NCBI RefSeq assembly: GCF_016097555.1
Contig: NC_054704.1
Span: forward strand, 50,157,437 to 50,221,436
Direction of reading: 5' to 3'
DNA: 64,000 nt
Source of the DNA: Gigantopelta aegis
Lineage: Eukaryota; Mollusca; Gastropoda; Neomphalida; Peltospiridae
In this document: piece by piece, positions 46,274-61,200 of the stretch
Numbering within the stretch: the first letter of the stretch is position 1
Layout: each line of letters starts with the position of its first letter
The notes under the pieces: model-generated
Seen by the model: the letters and a program-made list of their open reading frames with translations, nothing else
Told to the model about the DNA's origin: nothing
Databases searched by the model: none
Program-made: the position numbers and the translations under genes

Positions 46274-49200
46274 GTAAGTTCTTTTGGAATATACTCGTTT
46301 ATAATATCAACTTGATTAACCACACTTGTGCATCCCTTGAAATTCAGATCATCTGGCAATGACAGTTTTGTACAAATAATAACAAAGTAAACACTGAAGG
46401 TTGATTACCATATTTGTTTCAAATTTGAGCTATTAAAAGATGGTAATTTTTTTCAGTATATTTTTCAAAATAATTCTGATTATTTATTGTTCCGTCTTTC
46501 CCCAATGGTCATTTATTTACATCTAATTATATATAAATTTCTTTTTAGGGTGGCAAATTGGCAAATGCTTTCAGTATTTTCAAAATAATTAACAAAATGT
46601 ATCCGGTATTGAATTGTTTGGTTTTTTGGGGGTTTTAAGGATTCTGCCAGAATTGTAAACATAATGTAATCATATGCCAAAGGAAGATTGGGGTGGTGAT
46701 GGTGGTGAGGGCAACTCCCATTTTTTTTGCCAACATCAAGAAAAATTTAATAAATAACACCTGTTCAAACACCTCTTATTATGTCCCCCCCACCCATTTT
46801 CACAAATCTGTGGATCCATGTCGGGTAATAGTACTTATACAGATATTTGGAGATTTCATCTGATAATCTTATGCTTCTGACGAAAAAATCTTAAGATTTG
46901 CGGAAACACAATATCCTGCTAAATTCATAACCTGTGTACATGTCTGTTATTATTTGTATTCATTCTCTCCCCCTCACAGTCATTTAATTACATTTAATTA
47001 TGTTTCTTTTCAGGGTTCTGAAAGTTGTGTTGGAAAGCAGATAGACAGGGTATGCTATTTCACTTAAAATAATTATGTGTAATTAGTGTTATGTTATAGC
47101 GATTGACATGCACATTCAGAGCAAGCTGTTTTAGCACACGCCTGTCATGGGCACAACTGCCCGCCCCGGCCGGCTCCTCCATCCAGGACAGGAAAGGGTT
47201 GGGGTAGGTGGGAGAAGGCACCGCCTGCACTGGCAGGTGCAAGAGAGCACCAGCAGTCCGACTGGGGTCGGTAACAGGCGGGGGAAATTAGTGTATATAT
47301 ATACTGATGGAAAGAAATAAAGGATCACACAGATAACAACAAGAAATAATGACTGCATCAAAAATCAATTCATATTGTCAGAAGTTGACTGGGAACATAC
47401 AGGCAGCACATTCAACACTACATACATTGAATCCCATATTACAACTGTGTATGAAATATAGACGTTACTATGCTAGTAGTGATTTAAATTTGGTCTACAA
47501 TTTGATGTGTTTCCTTATTTCTTTCCATCAGTATAAAATAAATCTACATACATTCGAACCTGTAAAACACCTGTTAATTATCAAATATGAGCATGCGCTA
47601 CTCACTACACTAATCTACTGGTTGCCGCCAGTTACCTTTATTCAAACACTTTTGTAGCCTTCAGTAGTCAGAAGATTAAAAGATTTCTGACTTACCAAAG
47701 CTAACCATGTACGCAAAATGCATTGACGGGTTGTGTGGGGGGGGACCTCAAAGTGGCCGTGATGCAGGTTCGACCATACATTGTTTGTTATATATATATA
47801 TAGAGGTTATTACCAGAGTGTTTTTCGGTATCGTCAATATCATATATTAGGAATAAAAATTGTATTTTGCGAGCATAATACATTATTTTTATTCCTAATA
47901 TATGATATTGATGATACCGAAATACACAAGGGTAATAATCTCTTTATCATATAATCTCAAGCTTAATACATGTTTTTGTAAACTGTACACGCAACTTTAA
48001 TTCCAGACCGCCATTACTAGATATTCAAATGACGTAAGAATATGTGTGGCAGTGTATTTTTGAATGGAAATGATGTCAAACTCGAATGACGTCATTTTGG
48101 ATGTCCTTACATCAAAAAAAAGTTATGCCTAACATTTTTTGTTTTCTGAACGCTGGACAGCTTTCAGTGTCAAATTGCCATTGAAATGTTTTTATTTGAT
48201 GACTATGAATGCATACGTCAATCATGGAGTGTCACTCAAGTACGTTTGCTTAAATGTCAATAAACCTAGTGCCGAGACCTCGACTAATTTACATCTAATT
48301 TGCAAAGTTATCAAACTCTTAAAGTATGTGATCTGAAAAATATCACATACTTTGATTGCACTGAAAATGTAAGATATTATATGATAATTCTATATATCCT
48401 GACTATTGATTTCGGAAGTGTGGGTACATGTACATGTACATGTATATGGGTTGGGGGTGCAATTGTTTTGAAGAATAAGACAGTTTTCATCTCCAAAGTT
48501 TAGTAACACCTCAACACATTTTAAACCATGACTGTTTTGTGTTTTCTACATGGTTATTGTGACTTCTGATCTGAAGTGAGAGGAAACCTGGTGCTGCCTC
48601 ATATGACATTCTTACTGAATAGCAGCAAAGGATTTTTATAATTTTATATGCACTCTAACAAAAAGGGCAACACATACTGCAGTTTTTGATTCACCAATCA
48701 TGGGGAACTGGTTAGGATGGGGTGGGGGGTGGGGGGGATCATGCTGGGTCGGCTAATAACATTGATCCTATGACCCATCATACTATAAGTAATTCATTAC
48801 CACAAAATCTCCATAATATACAAAAGTATTTTTATTCACAGTGATTTGGTGCAGTAGAAATGTACTGTTTACTTAATTGTATATGTACAGCTATATGTAT
48901 ATGACATAATATGTATGTCTATGTCTATGTGTATACAGTAAAACCCATCTAAACCAAACACCCATTGGACTAAGTAAAACATATGGTTTTAAGAGGTATC
49001 CAGTTTAAAAGACTCTGTTCTGTAATGATACATTTATTTGAAAAAGGACCACAAAACGTGTCCCTTTTTGAAAGGTTTCACTGTATAAATTGACATAATA
49101 TGCATTTATTTCAGGGTGAAATAGAATGTTACTATGACACAGATGCCCAGGTGATCTACTTACATTACCAGTCACTCTCAGATGCCAGCAAGCTTGCCAG

Positions 49201-52200
49201 CAAGTGTAAACAACTTGTTGATAAATCAATGGTATGATGATTCTTCACATCTTGAAAACCAAATTTTGGTAGCTAAGAAACTCCTAGATTTCTGCTAGTT
49301 CCAAAATTTGGAGATTTATTATTACTTTTATTATTAGATTATCTAGCCTTACAAATTACTTTTCCATGGTAAATAAAATAAAATTATTGAAATCTAATTT
49401 TTTCTATTATCACATTGCAACCATTTATTTTTATAATTCATAGAACCCCTACATTCCTAGCTTTTCTGTTCTTGTGACTTCATATTAAATATACCAGCCT
49501 TAGTGGCTGGTAGGTACTGGGTTCGGATCCCAGTCGAGGCATGGGATTTTTAATCCAGATACCGACTCCAAACCCTGAGTGAGTGCTCCGCAAGGCTTGA
49601 TGGGTAGGTGTAAACCACTTGCACCGACCAGTGATCCATAACTGGTTCAACAAAGGCCATGATTTGTACTATCCTGCCTGTGGGAAGTGCAAATAAAAGA
49701 TTCCTTGCTGCCTGTCGTAAAAGAATAGTCTATGTGGCGGGTTTCCTCTAAAAAAAAAAAACAGTGTCAGAATGATCATATGTTTGATGTCCAATAACCG
49801 ACGATAAGATAAAAAATCAGTGTGCTCTAGTGACGTTGTTAAATAAAACAAACTTTACTTTTTTCATATTAAATAGGTCCACACAAATGAAAATTAAAAT
49901 ACATGTAACTGTGGTAAACAATCAATGTAGCAACATGCCATACACTTTGGTTTGAATGTCTTGATAATATATTATTTGTTAACTTTTTAATTTTATTATT
50001 TCTATTATTTTGTTTTCATATAGGACTTGATTTCCTTGTGGCAAGATGAAGACTTCATGTATGCTAAAAGCTTGTTATTTCTGTTCTGTGTATCTCATAT
50101 TGTTTTGGTAAGTTTAAATTTGTTTTTAAAAATAAAGTGAAACAAGTACAAATGTATATATTTATATGTATATGTATACATGTAGTACCTAAACAAACAT
50201 CTTTCATGTTGGTAAACATTGTGCCAAATATACCCATGTCCAAATTAGGGTACAAATTATTCAAAAAATTAAGAAGAAAAAACTCCATTTAAAAACAAGA
50301 ATGAAAAATGCAAATGTGTAGGCTGCACAAAGGAACAGACCCTAGTTTCAGCCCATGAAAAGGCACACTAAGTTTAGTTAATCTACAAGACATTTGTAAG
50401 ACATTTGGATAAAATTACAATTGAGTGAAACATGAGTCTGACTGAAATGGTGAAATAATCTCTAAAAATAGACTAAAACTCAGCTCCATAACTGTTACTT
50501 CTCAGACGCATGTGCATTTTTAAAAATATGAGAAATGAATTTTGTGATATTAAAAACACCAGGATGTCCCTTTAAGTTCCATACTAGTTAAGCAATTTCT
50601 TTCTTAGATTAACTTGAACCTTGTGGTAGATTAGTCAACAGAGATCAGTGAAGCATTCCGACTAGTTTGTAGATATGATAAAAACAAAAAATCCAATCAG
50701 TATATGAACCTAACTTGGTTCCGTGTTTGTATGAGTTACTTAGCATGCTGTTGAAAAAGAAGCCAGTTAAGTAAGGCCAATAGCCATTGGTTATGGTCAC
50801 AAGGTTCTGACCAAATTAATACACAATTACACATGTATATGCAATGTAAAGTCCTGACTTGTATTCACTTTACAAACATTTTAAATTTCTTTTCAGCTGT
50901 CACATCCTGGTAGTACTTTTGATATTTCTTACGTAAAGCTGTTTAGGACACTGGATACTGTTAGGTATGAACTTTTAACTATTTACTCCTTACACATATT
51001 TTATACATGTACATTTATAATTTACATGTACTTTATTCTTTGCTCTTGTAGATAATCTTGAACATAACTTTGCACATCCCCCGCTCCACATTTAGTGTTA
51101 GCAATAACCTAAAATTGATTTAATTATATGTTAATAAGTAACCCTGCCCCACAAATTAAACTGTGATACATGTATCAGTAGTAGCATAATGAATAATGTA
51201 TATTGCAAATACGAAATGATTTTTTTTTCTTCATGCAGCTGTTATTTGATGGACTTAATAACACTGATCTAGTATCATATTAAGTAACCTGCTCACACAA
51301 AATGTTGTCAGATTAATAATTGTTTTCAATATTTAAAAAAATTGCAACAAAAAATACTGTGATCAGTCAGTAAATAGAAAACAGTCAGTGGCGGTTCCAG
51401 AAAATCCATTTAGGGGGGCCCCAATGACATGAGACGGAATGCCAATGGAACTTTGGGGGAGGTTTGGAGGGGGATCGTAAAAAATATGAATATTAATATA
51501 TAATAAAATTATAACTATCGCAAAATTTAGAGGGGGCCCGGGCCCCTGGCGCCACCCCCTAGATCTGCCTCTGACAATATTTTTGTTTTAAATGAGAAAA
51601 GAATAATAATGTTAGGCTTGTTGTTGGCAGGTCCAAGTTACAACCCTTCATGACCGATGCCCTGCATGGTCTTCCAATCCCCAAAGACTGGCTGGAAGGA
51701 GCCCGCCCCTGCTCCCCCCGAGTTCTGTTTATCTTCGGCACACCTACAGTGGATGTTGGCTATGATGATGGTGAATCTCTTGGACTCAGTCGGTCACGGT
51801 CACAGGTATTCATTTAAATACATACAGTAGATTGATATTATTATTAAGCTGATAGTTTGTATGGGTTCAGGTCTTTTGCCCCCCCACCCCCGGACATTTG
51901 CCACCCCGGACATTTGCCCTTTTGCTTAAAAAATCCTGTCATTTGCCCCCCCCCCCCCCCCCCATCTTCAATTTTTTTTTTATTGTGTAAATTATTCAAT
52001 ATTTTTCTTAAATATTGCAACTGAGATACATGAAGGCATGAATATGTATGTGGCTTCCTTCCATTTATTATGGAAATGAATTAACGAATTACGAAAAATA
52101 TTTCTAGAATCACACACACGCACCTATCATTGCCAGTGAGCTTTGTTTACAATAACATCAAATATCTGAAAATCATCTAATCTACTTGATAGTCATGACC

Positions 52201-55200
52201 TCCAAAACTACGGCTTTGATCAAAAGACTAAATGTGGCATTGTGTATATAGGCAGAATAGGATGCATTTAATAATCTCACATCTGATTAATCTATGATTA
52301 CAAAATTCCCTATAGAACTTGGGAGTCCCAGTCAAATATTAAAAAAACTCACTAATCTGTCCTAGGGGCAAATGGCCAAGGGGCAAATGTCCGGGGGGGC
52401 AAATGACCGCAAGCCAGTTTGTATACTAGTGGAAGAAAGAAGTTTGTTTTGTTTAACGACACCACTAGAGCACATAGATATTTTTATACTAGTGAAAGAC
52501 CGGCCTTGGTGGTTTAGTGATTACGTCATTGGTCTTAAAGTTACACATTACCATTCACTTTGTATGCATTTCAATACAATTTTATGTCAATACATTCTGT
52601 GAAAAATGGTACCATGTCGATAAAGGAAGATGTGACTGCTGTTTTTAGGAAGTACAGTCACTAGGTAACTACCATGCAAAAAAATAAAAAATCAATTTAG
52701 TTATCCCATCCTTAAGTCAGAGCACTGCCTCATTTTGCTGTTATATAAGTATTTATAAGTATCAGCATTCCACTTGCACAGTAGGCCCATTGAGCTATTT
52801 CTCGTTCCAGCACCACGACTGGTATATCAAAGGCTGTGGTATGTGCTATCCTTGCTGCTAATATAGTGGATTTTTTTTCTAAGACTATATGTCAAAAATA
52901 CCAAATGTTTGACATCCAACAGCCAATGATTAATAAATCAATGTGCTCTAGTGGTGGTGTTAAACACAAACAAACTTTTTCCACTTGTACAGCTATCATT
53001 TAGTATCTAGTGGCATGCATTATTCTCATAGGTACCAGTGGTTGTTTGCGAAATTTACATGCCACAAACATAAATAAGGTCTATTTGCGGAAAAACCGCA
53101 ATATTAACCTGGTTTACAGTATTTTGGCATTGGAAGTAATCTATAAAATTTCTTGCATGAGATTACAATAAGTTACAGATTTCTTTTCGTAAATCATAAT
53201 CTGGTTATATGTTAACATGCTTATAATCTACTGGCATCAAAATATACTTTTAAGAATCCCACAATGAGGGGGGCAGGACGTAGCCCAGTGGTAAAGCTCT
53301 CGCTTAATGCGTGGTCGGTCAGTGGGCCCATTGGGCTATTTTTCGTTCCATCCAGTGCACCATGACTGGTATATCAAAGGCCGTGGTATGTACTACCCTG
53401 TCTGTGGGATGGTGCCTATAAAAGATCCCTTGCTGCTAATCTGCTAATCAAAAAGAGTAGCTCATGAAGTGGCGGCAGCGGGTTTCTTCTCTCAATATCT
53501 GTGTGGTCCTTAATCATATGTCTGATGCCATATAACCGTAAATAAAAAATAGTGTTGAGTGCGCCATTAAATAAAACATTTCCTTCCTTCCTTCCCACAA
53601 TGAGGATCATGATAGATGTTTAACATGTTTATAATCCAATATTTGTTCACACTTGCACACACTTTGACTAAGCCAGTCTCTGAAACAAGGATTCTTTTAA
53701 ATACACTTTTCTACTAATAAAACAACATGTTATATATTATCATTTTTAATCCATGAACCAAACTAATAATTACAAAAACCATTTGCAGAATTCCACCTTT
53801 CTCTTTGGAAATGAATGTTTTCCTTACGAAGGATGAACAGCAGTTATTTTGAAATCTTAAGATTTAGTTGCGAATAGTTCATGACTTTTTGTAAATTATA
53901 GAAATCATTGTTTAAATTATTTTTTTTCCAGAGGACACCACCTATCAAAAAACTGCAACACAACATTGAAGATCAAATCTACCGCATATTTCGAAAGTCT
54001 CGAATCATAACCAACATCAGGTAATTTTTTTATAGCAAAAATTCACAAATTAACACACAAAAAAACCAACAGCTTTGTTGCATATAAAATATTTTATATT
54101 CCACTTTGTTCTCGTTATAGTATACATCATGTTTTTCATTTTCACAAGCATTTCAATTTTATCCAGCTATATCCAAAAGAAAAATTGTTTTGAATTATAA
54201 GTTGGGTACTCTTAATTCTGTAATACTGCGTATGTTGAAGATTCCACACATTAGAATTCACACACAGTTCCACATATTTGGTAACAGTACGTTTTGTTAA
54301 CAGCTCCTATATTCACTATTAAACTCCAGGCACAAAACGTTGTTGATGTAGGCTATTTCCTGTGAATTGTTTGGTACGGGGTAAGGGTTTGGACTGCTGA
54401 TGTTGAAATCCCTCGAGTTGTTGACTGTAGCCTGTATGTTCTCCCTGATCTTGTTTTGATATTGGAAGTACACATTCTGTAGTCCGAGAGCTGCACACTG
54501 CGCGTGGAACAAGACACTGGCTCGGCCTGTGTACCCGGTCAGGGACTGAACCATCATCTTCTCTGTCGTGTGATTGATGTAGACATCTGAAAATATAAAT
54601 AGAGTATGGATGAAATTTATAAAAGATGATCACTGAATTCTTAGTGTATATGTTTTTACCTGTAATAGAAAGATATTTTGAAATTTTTCATTTTTAAACT
54701 TTTATGAAATTAAAAAGAAAAAGTAAATAGATTTTTTTTAGAGATTTGATGGAATATTTCTGAACCTAGGTACCATGATGTTCTTACGCAGTCTCCACAA
54801 ACTAATAGTGAGATATTTTGGAAGTTTCAAATTTTAGAATTTGTATTAAATTAAAAAAAATTAATTAGAACTTTAACATTGAAAATTTAAAATCTCTATG
54901 AAAGATCATCTACATGTAACAAAATTGAAAATTAAACAATGGAGCAGCATAGGCCAATAAGCCTTTTCTTAAAATCTTAAACATAACAAAATATGATGGG
55001 TGGACATGATAAACACCTGTATTGATTTTAAATAATTAAATATATGCACCTGTTTTTGAAATGTTACACATGATCAAGTACTGTGGTATATAAATACTAA
55101 TAACAGGTACAAAAAAATTACTATGGTACAAAATGACTTTGGTTCAAAATGACCTAAGTACTATTGTATGAAATGACCAAAGTACAAAAATTACTATGGT

Positions 55201-58200
55201 ATAAAATGAAACAAAATGACCATGGTATGAAATGACTAGATACAATTAGTCATAACCCCAAAACATAAAAAAAAAATTCCTTTTTATGTAATAACAACCA
55301 TCTGTATTAATTTTCAAATTGAACATGCATTTCACAGTTTTAGTAGGCAACTTCTATGCAAGCACTCGTCTGACAAAATAAAACCTGGGTACATACCGAG
55401 CATGTCGATGGTGACTGTTGTCAGATTGTACAGTCGGAGAAGCTTGTGAAGCTGGGCAGAAGACTCGCTGGACTCAAAATTCATCATGAAGATATCTATC
55501 AGTTCCAGATCATACATGAATTGATTTTTTTACTTCACAGCCACAGAACGTTTTCCTTCTAGTCACCGGGTGCACTGTTATTGCATTGTCAGTAAGCCAT
55601 CACAGATATAAACTTTTTACACAAATAACAAAGAAAGTCATTATTAAACAACAATCACATAGGCTGTCCTGTTACCCAACTCGATATCATCTGCATGCAA
55701 AAAAATAACCTCAATCTTTAACAATAGTTGAGACTGTTGGCAGACTCCTTTCCCATTCTGTTAACAAAAATAAAGGGATTGAAACTTGGGTATCAGCATT
55801 TAGAACAATTACATATAGGTTAAATAATTTGAAGTTTGGCTTGAATTACTGGATAAAAAAAATATTCTTTTTTCTAACCTACTTTGAACTGCTCAAGTAT
55901 CCAGTGAATGTTGGATGTAAAACTTGTAAAAGTCTGATCACAAGACTAAGTAATGAAAATTGAGGCATAAGTGCTTGTTGTATTGCATCAAGTGTTGACC
56001 ACAATTGAGATAATGTCTTATGGTAAAGAGATTATGCAGTGAAGATAATGATAGGCCAAACCACTATTTGATGTTAGTTCTAGAGTAGGTACACCAAGTC
56101 CCAGTTCCAATGTTGGATGTTGCTATTTAGCAGAGAACATTAAGTATTATGAAGGAAACCTATACAAATCAGCTGTCGGTGTTGATAAAGCAATTAACAG
56201 CTTCTTAAGTGTTCACGGTGTAAGGTGTTGTTTAAGTAATTAGTGGCCATTAAGGTAATTAAGAAAGTGCAAGAGGTTAAAAGAGATTACTTTTGTTTTA
56301 TGTATTTCACAGTTTGGACAAATACTTGTAGTTTAGGTCAGAAGGTTTATTTTGCAATGGTTTGTTACATTCTGGGGTGAAATTTTTGTTTATAAGAATG
56401 CAATTATGCACTGATCTGTGACATCAGTGACTCTCACTAACCAGTGGTAAAGCGCTCACTTGATGCACAGTCGGTTTGGGATCGATCCGTGTCTATTTCT
56501 CATTCCAGCCAGTGCACCACGACTGGTATATCAAAGATGGTGGTATGTGCTATCCTGTCGGTGGGGAAAGTGCATATAAAAGATCCCATGCTTCATAAGA
56601 AAAAATGTAGCAGGTTTCCTCTGATGAATATATGTCAAAATTACCAAATGTTTAACATCCAATAGCCGATGATTAATGAATCAGTGTGCTCTAGTGGTGA
56701 CATTAAGCAAACCAAACTTTTTGATCTGTGACGTCACCATGGGAGGTTGGAACTTGGAACCACTGTTATGATGTAAACACATCACCTACAAGTTGCTGAT
56801 ATAAACATGTGCTGGTGGATCAGCAGTTCTGTCCTGTATGGGTATACCCAGTCTGTTGTCAGAGGATGAAATTCATGTTTTTTATGAACTGTCTGTTATA
56901 TGAGGCTCATCATTTTAATTTATATCAACATGCACAATTATTATGTTTCAAATTTTTTATGTTGTTACTTGATTTAGAACAGTCATGTGCTTTAATGTCA
57001 GAAAAAACCACCTTGCATTTTTAATTGCTCAAACCTGTTTTTGTATTTTATGTCATAAAGACTTTTTATATCCAGAATAATGTTATGTTTTATTGTACAT
57101 ACCTGCATAAATTTTAATTGTATATTCTCTCATAATTCCCGAATGGCTTATGTACTTTTATGTTGTTTTAATAAACATTTTACATATTTTATGCATGTAA
57201 TGTGAGATGTTAATAAATTAGCTGTCTGTTTGTGTCTGTTTGTGTTTGTGTTTCTGTGTCTGTCTGTCTTCAAGCTGTTTTGTTTTTTGTTTGTTTCAGC
57301 AATAATTCCCTGTTTGCCGTCCCGGCCAATCAAGAGTTTGTTTTCGTAAACTGCCGGAGTTCAGAGGTTGCTGATCCTGTGGGAATGTATCTTCAGCAGC
57401 TGAAGAGTTACAGTGTCAGTGGCAAAGACTCAGGTACATTTTGGAGAAGCTTAAGGATGTTAAATAATCTCAAAGATGCCAAATATTAAGGATTAATAAA
57501 AAAAAAAAAAAACCCATTTGTTGAGCAGACGTCATTCTTCACTTATGAGGGGTGGGATGTAGCCCAGTGGTAAAGTGCTCGATTGATACACGGTCAGTCT
57601 AGGATTGATCCCTGTTGGTGGGCTCATTGGGCTATTTCTTGTTCCAGCCAGTGCACCATGACTGGTATATCAAAGGCTGTGGTATGGGCTATCCTGTCTG
57701 TGGGATGGTGCATATAAAAGATGCCTTGCTACTAATGGAAACATGTAGCGGGTTTCATCTCTAAGACTATATGTCCGAATTACCAAGTGTTTTGACATCC
57801 AATAGCCAATGACTAGTGGATCAATGTGCTCTAGTGGTGTCGTTAAACAAAACAAACTAATTTTTTAACTTTTCTTCACTTATGCTATTTTATTTATATC
57901 TTGACCAATGTTTTTATAAATTGCATATAAAAATAAAACATTTTTGTTATTTTATTGTTTCTAACCCCATCCCCCCATCCCCCATTCCCTCCTCCAAAAA
58001 CAAAGGAATGTTTGTTTAATGACAGCTCAATACATTGTTTAAATATAAGTGATTATTATGTGCCTGAGACTAAAGAAAACAATATACTAGATCTTCATCA
58101 CTGCATGTGTCAAATTCTCCTCCCAGCATCACCTTGTTTTGTTGGTGGTTTTTTTTTTTTTTTTACAGTTTTTATGAAAATATTTCTTTTACATCAATCA

Positions 58201-61200
58201 GTTATAATCATTTTAAAAATGTGATTTATGTTTGCTTTTTGATCCATAAATACAATTGAAGATAGACTGATTCACAACTAGCATTGCTGTTAACTATTTT
58301 TGTATTTTAGTAGGATAGTGGGGGAACAAAAGAAGAAGACATTTTCAGTGAAGATAATCTAATGATTGTTTCTTTAATATATGGTTATTATCACATTTGA
58401 TACAGTTAAAGATAGATGACACCTGCCATCACCACATGACCAATGCCATTCTTATTTTCAATTAGTATGTCATCAAAGCAAGTAGCTGACAGTGTGCAAA
58501 ATCTACTTTAAATTTCAGAATCTCCCAAAAGCAGAAGTTATCTGACAAACCGGAGATTCAATCATGGGGTAGGATCTGGAGATGGGCCAAGGTCGCCCAT
58601 TTCTTCAAGGTCATCTGAGCAGAGTTTCAAAGAGTTTCTGCTTCAGCACATTGAGCTGGCCTTCGTTAAGGGGTTCGATGACAATGTGGGAAGAAATCCT
58701 CTTCGTTCAGTCTTTGAGGTAAGTTTGGGTTTCTTTGAACATTTACTAATAGAATAATATAGATTGTTGTAAGGAGGTAGATATTAATTTTATTGTATAA
58801 ATATTTGAATGTTTGAATGTGTGTGCGAGTGTGTGTGTATGTGTGCATGCACGTGTGAGAGTATCTAGGTAAATTCATGTTATAGTTTTTATATACGGTT
58901 TAAACTGTTATTTAACAATTTGCAAAGTCTAAATTAAAGATTGTGTATGAGAAAGGAAGAGAGAAAGAGAGGCAGCAGAGTGGGTAGGAAGGGAAGGAGA
59001 GAGCACTTTGTTTATACATGTATTATATGTTTATGATTTTGACATGAAATAGCTATTCCTCTTAAATTAATAAATATGGAGTTCAGTTATTTTAAATCAT
59101 GACGTGTAACCGGTTCTTAATGGCATGTTTAATTTTACATATTACATTTGATAACATTATTTCACACACATTTGTAACATTTTTCAGATGGTGTCATGTG
59201 AGGTGTGGTTCTCAGTGGCCACGACTCTACACAAGTTCTTCTTCACAGACACTCCAGAGGTCAAAGTTCAAACCCATTTTAATTTACTTGGATCTCTGAT
59301 CAGTACAGATGTCCGTTTTTCAGAAAAGTGAGTTTAGCCTTTGATTTTTTTCTTATCTTTATACTGTATTAGCAGCATTGTTCAGTATTAGCAGTATTGT
59401 TCTGTATTAGCAGTATTGTTCTGTATTAGCAATCTAGATATTGTTGCTAGATCTGTTTAGTTAATGTGCTGGTAGAAATATTTCAAATTTAAAAGTTTAT
59501 TATGCTTCTCTCTTTCTTTCTTTTTTAAGTATTGTTAATTTTTTAAATGTCTATTTCTGTCTTCTTACTGACTGTGTATTAATATTTTTAATGTGATATG
59601 AGAAAGAGAGAGTTAAAATATCAGAATATGAGAAAATTCAATGTGAAATGTAGTTTTATATTAAAAAAAAAGTTTTTCTCTATTAAAGCATATTCATTTT
59701 AACATACTGCTGATTTTGATCAGAACAGATGCTAGATGATGTCATTTTTATCCCAGGGCTCGACCGTAGCAGTAGCCCGGCGTGTTTTGGCTACCAATTT
59801 CCTCCTCGGACTACCAGATATCTAAACCTGGTAGTCTGCTGGGCTACTAGCTTTTTTGTACATCCAGTTACTCCGCAATAAGACATTTGAACATCTAAAA
59901 AAACCCCACCTAAAACAACATGTTTAAATAAAAATAAATGATTTTGCTTTTATCTCTCTTTTTTAAAACTTATTAAAATTATGGGGCTACCAATTTTTAC
60001 TGAGGGCTTTCAGATTTCATGACCTGGTAGCCCAGATACTACCATTAAAAAATATTACGGTCGAGTCCTGTTATCCCTGTGGCATTTTCATTAAACATTC
60101 ATTCATTGATTTCTTTTCTGTTTATCACAGTCGCTGCAACAAGATTCTACCTCTGGCTGAAAATGCCTATCAGCAGGATTTGCCACAGCATTATATCACC
60201 GAATATCATTACTCAAAGGTAAATTTTCCTTCACCCACTACTGTAGTAAACTGAATTAGTATTATGACTATGTATGGAGTCTCTTTAATATGAATTGTGC
60301 ATTTCATTTCAACTTATTTTCGTGCTTATATCCAATTAAGGTTCAAGCACGCTGTCCTGGGAACACACCTCAGCTATTTGGGTTGTCTGTCCAGGACAGT
60401 GGGTTAATTGTTAATTGTTAGTGGTTAGTGAGAGAGAAGAGGGTGTAGTGGCCTTACACCTACCCATCGATCCCTGTCGGTGGGCCCATTGGGCTATTTC
60501 TCATTCCAGCCAGTGCACCATAACTGGTATATCAATGGCTGTGGTATGTATTACCCTGTCTGGGATGTGCATATAAAAGATCCCTTGCTGCTAATCGAAA
60601 AGAATAGCATATGAAGTGGTGACAGTGGGTTTCCTCTCTCAATATCTATGTGGTCTTTAACCATATGTCTGACATAACCATAAATAAAATGTGTTGAGTG
60701 CGTCGTTAAATAAAACATTTCCTTCGCTTGAGTAATGACTGAGATATGTCACTCAAATTAAACTAAATTGACAATCCAGATAACAATGTTTTATTCATAT
60801 TCGCATTACTACTAAACAGGTATATAGGGCTTCGAATGAATAACTACGCATTTTGTCATAGATTACAACTAATATTGTTAGTAGAATGATGGAAATACGT
60901 AATGAATAGGTTTCAGTCCAGCTCATTTTATCTGAACATCGCCCCAAATTTTTTGTGAAGATTTTTGCCAAGACTGGGAGGGTAATTGACGTCAATTAAC
61001 CCCCCCCCCCCCCCATCTTGTATACTTATGTCATTAAACAAAAATTCTCTTCATTTTTTTCATTTCAGCTAGCCCAGGCTAAGCGTGTGTTTGCTCAGTT
61101 TGCGCGAGGTCCGGCATATGAGAAGTACCTGAAGCAGCTGGAAGAGTCGTGTGAGGAATGGTGGAAGTCAGGTCACCGGCAGTGTGAGGAGACCAGTCTC

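Larger units (their letters stand above)
47050..49114 (+). other. SMG8 intron after exon b
   Basis: Holds the fold-back element at 47803-47942 and the pogo-like MITE at 48936-49083. Nothing coding on either strand was recognised. Confidence 0.6.
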
